From Bacteroidales bacterium (GTDB lineage: Bacteria; Bacteroidota; Bacteroidia; Bacteroidales; SMBSF39), in the NCBI GenBank assembly GCA_021107685.1, contig JAIOSH010000105.1, positions 1-12,335 of the forward strand: a stretch of 12,335 bases of DNA, in the 5' to 3' direction. Shown here in pieces: positions 1-5,040 of this stretch. Below the pieces are notes generated by a model. The model had not been told where the DNA came from. It saw nothing but the letters and a program-made list of their open reading frames with translations, and searched no databases. Made by a program: the position numbers and the translations under genes. Every line of letters begins with the position of its first letter. The stretch's first letter is position 1.

Positions 1-280
1 ATTCTAAGTTTGACTAATACTGGAATAAAGATTTTGAAGATAATTAGGACAAGAGATAATAACTTGAGTAAAGGAATAAAAATAATGGCATTAACATAAC
101 GATTAGTGAATTAACTAAAAGATTATTGAAGATATACAGCCGCTAATAAACGGTTACGAGCCATATTTGCAAACCGTTAACCTTCCCAATCTTCTTTCCT
201 AAATTAATATCAATCAAAAAAATCTTTGTTGAAATTGATAGAAATTTATTGAGAATCATCAAAACTACTAAGGTCTGAAA
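1..280. other. Non-coding left edge, no gene supported
   Basis: This AT-rich stretch lies downstream of the minus-strand operon. I see no ORF with a recognisable product. One plus-strand frame is open from base 1 to a TAA at 97-99 (about 32 codons), which could be the tail of a gene starting outside the window, but the peptide resembles nothing I know and an open frame of that length is expected by chance. The only structured element is the inverted repeat at 149-178. Confidence 0.5.
149..178. repeat. Inverted repeat, possible terminator hairpin
   Basis: A perfect 7-base inverted repeat, AACGGTT at 149-155 and AACCGTT at 172-178, flanks a 16-base loop. It sits about 100 bases past the stop codon of the last minus-strand gene, where a transcript end could occur. 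There is no clear T tract on the minus side of the stem, so it is at best a weak terminator. It could also be a copy of a dispersed intergenic repeat. Confidence 0.3.
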
Positions 281-2101
281 TTACCTGATTAAATGTACAT
301 ATCCGGTTTTTTTCCTTAATTCGGGCTGTCTGTCATTCCTCACAGTGTAACTTATTTCCCATATATATGTATTTACCTGACATTGTGTGCCATTATTACT
401 ACCATCCCATCCAAGCGAAATATCATTGCTGTAAAATACCCGCTGACCGGAACGGTTAAAAACAGCCATTTGAAAATCATACACTATTCCTGTAACCCTG
501 GCTCTAAAAATATCATTAGCACCATCATTGTTAGGTGAAAATGCACTTGGAAATAATATTTGAACAGGTATCATTTCAATATTTATTGTATCCTTATCCC
601 TGCATAAATTTTTAAAAACCTCTACCCAGTAAGTTCCTGTATCTGTAATATATAAATATTGATCCCTGGTTCCATCATTCCATAAATAATTGTCCATTTC
701 ATCTCCTGCATCAAGTACAATTGTGTTTCCCTGAAATACCACAGTGTCACTTCCCAGATTAACTTCGGGATTTTGATATATGGTAATATTTTCGGTAATA
801 GTATCAATAGCTTCACAATGATATACCATTAAATTAACTGTGTAACTTTCGGAAAAATTAAATTTATGATCATAAATAAAAGGATGATCGTATTTTACTG
901 CCTCCTGAATATTTGAACCTAAATTCCATTTTACCGAATCAATGTTCAGGGAATAATCGAACGAAAAGGATGTCATTTCACCTACACAGGCATTTTTAAT
1001 AGAAATTGAAGGTTTATTGAAATAACTTTGGTTAAAATCGGGCAATCCCATTAAACAATTTTTTCCGTTAAGGTAGATTTTTTTTTCTTCATAACCACAA
1101 TACAAACCTTTAAGATTCGGATAATTTATAATGCTCAGGTAAGGCTCATTTACTACAGCAATATAAATTTTACTGTCAGTTCCGACTTGTAAAGCATAAA
1201 TATTACCATTTGCAATAATTGTTGCCGAATTATTTATTTCCGTTTCTGTATTTAGTGTAAGATCATATTGAATAAGGCTGTAGGTTTCTCCGCCTGTGCT
1301 AATATATAGTTTCTTTCCATTAGCTGAAAATTCAATTCCATAAACATAGCTATTGTCATTTTTATAAATTTTTACTGGGTTGGAAATAATTCCGCTTAGA
1401 TTATCAAAATCAAATAATTCAAGATAAATGTTTGATGAATTAACCGGCAGTCCAATAATATCGCCGGTTGGTGAAGCTTTTAAATATCCTATGTCAGCTT
1501 TAACTTTGCTTCCTGCTTCACTGATTACAGGAGTAAATGAAACACCCCCGGTATCTGATACTATGTATGAAAAAAACTCCGGCGATTCAAATTTATGAAC
1601 AATGATCCATATATCTTTTGAATTGCAATGGTCAATAGCTGTGATTTTTTCGACAACCTTATTATCGGTAATAAAATTATTTTTAACAACAACATCACCC
1701 AATCCGTTTTGTAATTGCATATCAATTTCGGAATATGCAAATCCGTTTGTATCAACCGTCAATAAATAATAAATGTGTTCATTATTGGGCTTTGGAATGA
1801 TAACACTGTTCTGATTTACTAAAAAGCTTCCTGCAATTCCTTCACCATTTGGCATAATATTATGCTGTCTGTTCCAGATTTTTTGCCCGTTTGTATAAAA
1901 TTGCAAATTGCCGTTTTTATCGCAGATAACAGAACAGCCGGATTCGGCTGTCATTGAACTGTTTGTTATCACAACAGGACTGCCGTTGCTAAAGTCCAAT
2001 CCTACCTCTTCTCCAAAATACCAGATATTTGCTCTGTTTTGAGAAAATACAGGGAAAGAAATAAAAAAAAATAATATGCCTATAATAATTTTTTTTAACA
2101 A
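281..2101 (-). CDS. Secreted T9SS cargo protein with CHU_C / gliding-motility-type C-terminal domain
   Basis: A probable cell-surface or secreted protein of 606 residues. Residues 1-21 form a signal peptide: Lys-Lys, a run of Ile/Leu/Phe, then a VFSQ cleavage region. Residues about 24-362 resemble the N-terminal module common in Bacteroidota surface proteins. It opens with ANIWYFG, has FYTNGQKIWN near 68-77, and ends at GLPDFNQSYF (352-361), and is probably a beta-propeller. Residues about 365-445 look like a PKD/Ig-like domain, and about 447-500 like a second beta-sandwich ending in GTYWVEV. Residues 513-606 match the gliding-motility-associated C-terminal (type B T9SS sorting) domain, with FPSAFSPNNDG at 517-527, FNRSGQRVF and GWDG. 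The start codon is TTG; an in-frame stop lies five codons upstream and no ATG precedes the signal peptide. It is the last gene of the operon, 39 bases after the barrel gene. The binding target is unknown. Confidence 0.85.
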   Translation of the reverse strand: MLKKIIIGILFFFISFPVFSQNRANIWYFGEEVGLDFSNGSPVVITNSSMTAESGCSVICDKNGNLQFYTNGQKIWNRQHNIMPNGEGIAGSFLVNQNSVIIPKPNNEHIYYLLTVDTNGFAYSEIDMQLQNGLGDVVVKNNFITDNKVVEKITAIDHCNSKDIWIIVHKFESPEFFSYIVSDTGGVSFTPVISEAGSKVKADIGYLKASPTGDIIGLPVNSSNIYLELFDFDNLSGIISNPVKIYKNDNSYVYGIEFSANGKKLYISTGGETYSLIQYDLTLNTETEINNSATIIANGNIYALQVGTDSKIYIAVVNEPYLSIINYPNLKGLYCGYEEKKIYLNGKNCLMGLPDFNQSYFNKPSISIKNACVGEMTSFSFDYSLNIDSVKWNLGSNIQEAVKYDHPFIYDHKFNFSESYTVNLMVYHCEAIDTITENITIYQNPEVNLGSDTVVFQGNTIVLDAGDEMDNYLWNDGTRDQYLYITDTGTYWVEVFKNLCRDKDTINIEMIPVQILFPSAFSPNNDGANDIFRARVTGIVYDFQMAVFNRSGQRVFYSNDISLGWDGSNNGTQCQVNTYIWEISYTVRNDRQPELRKKTGYVHLIR

Positions 2102-2140
2102 TATTAAAGTTCTTTAAATATTCAATTTTTTATTTTATAC

Positions 2141-3523
2141 TTATAACATTATTCTAATTCCGGTAATAATTCCAAATGTACTAAATTTTTGCTTAACCGG
2201 AAAATTATTTTTATACATTGATTTAAGATTGTGTTTGAAAAATGGTTTTGCAATAAGGCTCATCCTGCTATTTAAACGGTATTGAATTCCCGCCTGAAAA
2301 ATATAATTAATTGATGTATTTCTTATAAATTCATTTGACTTATCAATTTCTATTAGATAATTATTTGTTAAATCCGGTATTTTACCTTTAGCAGAAACAA
2401 GAAACCCAAAAGACACACCTGTACTTATTTCATAATTCCACTTTTTCTTTTTTGTATGATAACCGATTAAGGCCGGGATTTCAATATACTCGTAACGATT
2501 TTTAATCGTTGTAGCTGATTCAATTTTTTTATAAACCGCCATCCATACCGAGTCAAATCCAATCGGATAAGGTTCGCCAATAAAAGGAGGGTCATAAATC
2601 CACATCCATGTTGTATCAATATTATAGTAACAGTTAATAGAATCAATTACATTCGTTTTGAAATTGTATTTAGCATTATCTCCGTAAACTGAATAATTTA
2701 TCCCGCTTTGGATAAACCAATTGTTTATTGAGAATTTTACTTCAGCACCCAATCCAGTTGAATAAACAGGGTTTTCACTATTATTCCTTATATTGAGATA
2801 ATCTTCATTAATAGGCTCAGCAGATAAAGACTTGGTAACATAAGAAGGGGCAATATAAATATCCATTGACCATGATGTTGTTCGGGGCGGTTTAAACAAT
2901 CCATCAGTTGATATGTCAGGTGTATGAGCAAAGTCTGTTGAATGGGATCTGTTTGCAATTTCAGTAATAATATTTTTTTTATCAGTTATTTGAATTTCAC
3001 AGGTATTTTTAAATGTTAATTTTGAAATTATCTTAGTTTCAAAATTATCAGGATTCGATATAATTTTAGCTTTCAGTTCTTTATCTTCAGTCAGAGTTGA
3101 AGGATGAATAAAAGATCTGTCAGATTTTGTTGGTATATTTTTTTCAGTGTCAGTTGTTGATTTTTTATCTAAAACGCTTTTTTCTTTTCCATTTTCAGTA
3201 ATTGCAGGAGTATGTTTATCTTTTATAGTTTCTTGAAACGCCAATGAATTAGTTACTGAATCGTTTGTAATTAAGTCCTGTTTTATTATTTGACTTTTAC
3301 CGGATTGAGCATAATCATTATTTATATTATAATTTAAAACATAAAGTATCCCTATAATAACAGCAGTCGCGACTATTAAGGACAACCCAAGCCATAACCG
3401 GAATTTTTTCCAAAAAAGCAATAATGAAAGTTTTCCCCAGCGATCACGAGAGGTATCTTCTTCAATATCCCTTAATTGCTTCTTATAATATTCATCAATA
3501 TGTTTAAATTTATCACTCATCAT
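2141..3523 (-). CDS. Single-pass inner-membrane protein with C-terminal outer-membrane beta-barrel-like domain; possible anti-sigma regulator
   Basis: A 460-residue protein in three parts. Residues 1-41 are charged and probably cytosolic; the pattern around FKHIDEYYKKQLRDIEED and a following Trp resembles the short head of Bacteroidota 'outer membrane beta-barrel' proteins encoded beside ECF sigma genes. Residues about 42-65 form one hydrophobic helix with no signal-peptidase site. Residues 66-215 are a Lys/Thr/Ser/Asp-rich, probably disordered linker. Residues about 216-460 alternate aromatic and polar residues like a PorT/OMP_b-brl barrel and end in a hydrophobic strand (FSTFGIITGIRIML). 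The ATG overlaps the sigma gene stop as ATGA, implying translational coupling; a second ATG follows at once, so the start could be one codon later. By position and shape I infer that it controls the partner sigma factor, but no named anti-sigma domain is recognisable. Confidence 0.7.
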   Translation of the reverse strand: MMSDKFKHIDEYYKKQLRDIEEDTSRDRWGKLSLLLFWKKFRLWLGLSLIVATAVIIGILYVLNYNINNDYAQSGKSQIIKQDLITNDSVTNSLAFQETIKDKHTPAITENGKEKSVLDKKSTTDTEKNIPTKSDRSFIHPSTLTEDKELKAKIISNPDNFETKIISKLTFKNTCEIQITDKKNIITEIANRSHSTDFAHTPDISTDGLFKPPRTTSWSMDIYIAPSYVTKSLSAEPINEDYLNIRNNSENPVYSTGLGAEVKFSINNWFIQSGINYSVYGDNAKYNFKTNVIDSINCYYNIDTTWMWIYDPPFIGEPYPIGFDSVWMAVYKKIESATTIKNRYEYIEIPALIGYHTKKKKWNYEISTGVSFGFLVSAKGKIPDLTNNYLIEIDKSNEFIRNTSINYIFQAGIQYRLNSRMSLIAKPFFKHNLKSMYKNNFPVKQKFSTFGIITGIRIML

Positions 3524-4056
3524 TTATTCATCTCAATTATTTTTTTTTGTAATAATTTCCTTGCCTTAAAAAGCTGTGTTTTTGAAGTATTTACTGAAAT
3601 TCCCAGCATGTCAGCAATTTCCAGGTGCGAGTATCCTTCAATGACAAACAGGTTGAATACCATCCTGTAACCTTTTGAAAGTTGTTGAACGGTATTTAAT
3701 ATTTCTTTAACTGAAAGACGCTCATATTGATTCTCTTCAAATACCAGTTCTTCATTAAAATCTTCAATATCAGAATGATAATAATGCTTTTTATTTTTTC
3801 TGAAATTGTCAATGGCTGTATTAACCATTATTTTTCTCATCCATCCTTCAAAAGAACCTTTTTTATTAAATAATTTTATTTTGGAATAAATATTCATAAA
3901 ACCGTCAAGCATTACATCTTCGGCTTCGTCTTTTGTAGAACAATATCGAAGGCAAATCCCAAGCATACGCCTATAATACTTAGTATAAAGCACTTTTTGA
4001 GCTTTACGTTTATTTCTTAAACAGCCCTTAATTATTTGTTCTTCGCTATAACACAT
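3520..4056 (-). CDS. ECF-type RNA polymerase sigma-70 factor (operon-linked)
   Basis: A 178-residue sigma factor with only sigma-2 and sigma-4 regions, the usual ECF size. Sigma-2 spans about 20-88: YTKYYRRMLGICLRYC, the acidic DEAEDVMLDGF core-binding stretch, then GWMRKIMVNTAIDNFRK, which should contact the -10 region. Sigma-4 spans about 117-172 with the helix-turn-helix GYSHLEIADMLGISVNTSKT. The sequence resembles the large Bacteroidota family of ECF sigmas. The start is fixed by an in-frame stop three codons upstream, with AAAGGG just ahead of the ATG as a poorly spaced ribosome site. It overlaps the downstream membrane/barrel gene by 4 bases, the usual layout for a sigma and its membrane regulator. 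Which promoters it recognises cannot be told from this window. Confidence 0.9.
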   Translation of the reverse strand: MCYSEEQIIKGCLRNKRKAQKVLYTKYYRRMLGICLRYCSTKDEAEDVMLDGFMNIYSKIKLFNKKGSFEGWMRKIMVNTAIDNFRKNKKHYYHSDIEDFNEELVFEENQYERLSVKEILNTVQQLSKGYRMVFNLFVIEGYSHLEIADMLGISVNTSKTQLFKARKLLQKKIIEMNK

Positions 4057-4172
4057 TACCCTTTAATTAAGACGAAATTTTTAACAATAAAGTTGCCAGA
4101 CGATTTTAAATTCAAAATATAAAAATATAATGATAAATTTTAATAAAGGAGAATATTCAAGGAAAGTTATTG

Positions 4173-4180
4173 CAAAGATA
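4173..4180 (-). promoter_or_regulatory. Candidate -7 element upstream of the ECF/barrel/T9SS operon
   Basis: Read on the minus strand this is TATCTTTG followed by C, matching the Bacteroidota -7 consensus TAnnTTTG and identical to the element before lpxC-fabZ. It lies about 115 bases before the sigma gene start and just past the hairpin that follows the upstream gene, a sensible place for a new promoter. No TTTG sits 17-23 bases upstream, so the -33 half is missing. Confidence 0.4.
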
Positions 4181-4206
4181 ATGAAAAAGCAAAAATCCTA
4201 ATGTAA

Positions 4207-4241
4207 TGCAACAGCCAACGAGTTAACCCGTTGGCTATGCA
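4207..4241 (-). terminator. Hairpin after the standalone ECF sigma gene
   Basis: A perfect 8-base stem, AGCCAACG (4213-4220) and CGTTGGCT (4229-4236), closes an 8-base loop containing GTTAAC. TGCA at 4207-4210 can pair with TGCA at 4238-4241 across a small bulge. It begins about 13 bases past the stop of the minus-strand sigma gene and is GC-rich in an AT-rich region. The T-rich stretch on the minus side comes only after about 20 bases, so it is not a textbook intrinsic terminator. Confidence 0.5.
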
Positions 4242-4253
4242 AACTCAGAAAAT

Positions 4254-4841
4254 TTAATGGGTAAGAACAAGTTCTTTTTCATCAATAAGTTTACGAAGGT
4301 TTATAAGAGCATAACGCATCCTTCCTAAAGCAGTGTTTATACTTACATTTGTTTGTTCTGCAATATCTTTAAAACTCATTTCTGAGTAATGACGTAAATA
4401 CAATACTTCTTTTTGTTCAGAAGGAAGAAATTCAATTAATGCTCTGACATCCTGATGTATCTGCTTGGTTATCATTCTGTCTTCTATTGATTCATCAGTT
4501 ATATTGATAGTATCAAATATATCAAATTCTTCATTATTATTATCAATTACAGGAATCCTATTGGATTTTCTGAAATAATCTATAATTAAATTATGAGCTA
4601 TGCGCATTACCCACTGGATAAATTTCCCTTCTTCCTTATATGCACCGGAACGAATAGTATTTATTACTTTAATGAAAGTATCCTGAAATATATCATCAGC
4701 AAGCTGTTTATCCTTTACAATCATAAGAATGTAAGCAAAAACTCTGTTTTTATGCCGATGGATTAATTTTTCAAGACTGGCTTGATTACCTAACAAATAA
4801 CTACTTATAAGCTCTTTATCATTTATTACATGAGCTTTCAT
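4254..4841 (-). CDS. Standalone ECF-type RNA polymerase sigma-70 factor
   Basis: A 195-residue two-region sigma factor. Sigma-2 spans about 23-93 with LADDIFQDTFIKVINTI (core-binding) and FIQWVMRIAHNLIIDYFRK (-10 recognition). A short acidic linker follows (about 98-122), then sigma-4 at about 130-185 with the helix-turn-helix MSFKDIAEQTNVSINTALGR. The wording DIFQDTFIKVINT...EEGKFxxWVMRIAHN is what I recall of a strongly conserved standalone ECF sigma of Bacteroidota; that is from memory, not a search. No anti-sigma gene is attached: the gene stands alone, divergent from uvrA and followed by a hairpin. GGGAGG lies 5 bases before the ATG, stronger than usual for this phylum. The regulon is unknown. 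Confidence 0.92.
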   Translation of the reverse strand: MKAHVINDKELISSYLLGNQASLEKLIHRHKNRVFAYILMIVKDKQLADDIFQDTFIKVINTIRSGAYKEEGKFIQWVMRIAHNLIIDYFRKSNRIPVIDNNNEEFDIFDTINITDESIEDRMITKQIHQDVRALIEFLPSEQKEVLYLRHYSEMSFKDIAEQTNVSINTALGRMRYALINLRKLIDEKELVLTH

Positions 4842-4846
4842 ATTAG

Positions 4847-4852
4847 CCTCCC
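4847..4852 (-). promoter_or_regulatory. Strong Shine-Dalgarno site of the standalone ECF sigma gene
   Basis: On the minus strand this reads GGGAGG, 5 bases from the ATG at 4841. It fixes the start codon. Most other genes in the window, like many in Bacteroidota, have only A-rich leaders, so this site stands out. Confidence 0.75.
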
Positions 4853-4898
4853 TTTTTTATGTTGTTAATAAAGGGTAAATGTTTATTCGATAATCTGT

Positions 4899-4904
4899 CC
4901 TCCT
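4899..4904 (-). promoter_or_regulatory. Orphan AGGAGG in the sigma gene leader
   Basis: On the minus strand this reads AGGAGG, inside the predicted 5' leader about 58 bases before the sigma start codon. No ATG, GTG or TTG lies at a usable distance after it, so it does not serve an obvious leader peptide. It may be a decoy or standby ribosome site, or chance. Confidence 0.3.
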
Positions 4905-4971
4905 GTTTATTAAAATGATGGAAATGAATAATTTATAATAAAATATTATTATTGATATAAAATATAGTATG

Positions 4972-5003
4972 CAAAAATAATACTAAAAAAAACAATATGC
5001 AAA
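4972..5003 (-). promoter_or_regulatory. Bacteroidota-type promoter for the standalone ECF sigma gene
   Basis: On the minus strand there is TTTG (5003-5000), a 20-base spacer, then TATTTTTG (4979-4972). Both halves and the spacing fit the TTTG / TAnnTTTG consensus. Transcription would start near 4965, giving a leader of about 125 bases that carries both Shine-Dalgarno-like sequences. Confidence 0.6.
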
Positions 5004-5012
5004 TTTTATTAA

Positions 5013-5020
5013 TAATTTTG
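5013..5020 (+). promoter_or_regulatory. Candidate -7 element of uvrA
   Basis: TAATTTTG matches TAnnTTTG and lies 20 bases before the uvrA ATG, implying a very short leader. No TTTG is seen at the -33 position, where the sequence is a run of A. The expected -33 region falls inside the divergent sigma promoter, so the two promoters would overlap. Confidence 0.4.
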
Positions 5021-5040
5021 TTAAAAATATTTGTTAAAAA

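Noticed and set aside
1..99. Plus-strand frame open from the window edge to a TAA at 97-99
   Set aside because: Only 32 codons, no recognisable family, and an open run of this length is not improbable among three frames.
149..178. Inverted repeat considered as an integron attC or phage attachment site
   Set aside because: No integrase nearby and no convincing core-site sequences; only a 7-base stem is present.
4130..4201. Tiny plus-strand ORF (ATG to TAA, 23 codons, Lys-rich) between the two sigma genes
   Set aside because: No ribosome site, very short, overlaps the minus-strand promoter candidate, and such frames are common by chance in AT-rich spacers.
4842..5040. Search for an SOS/LexA operator before uvrA
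   Set aside because: No palindrome resembling a known LexA box was seen, and operators differ between phyla, so nothing can be claimed.
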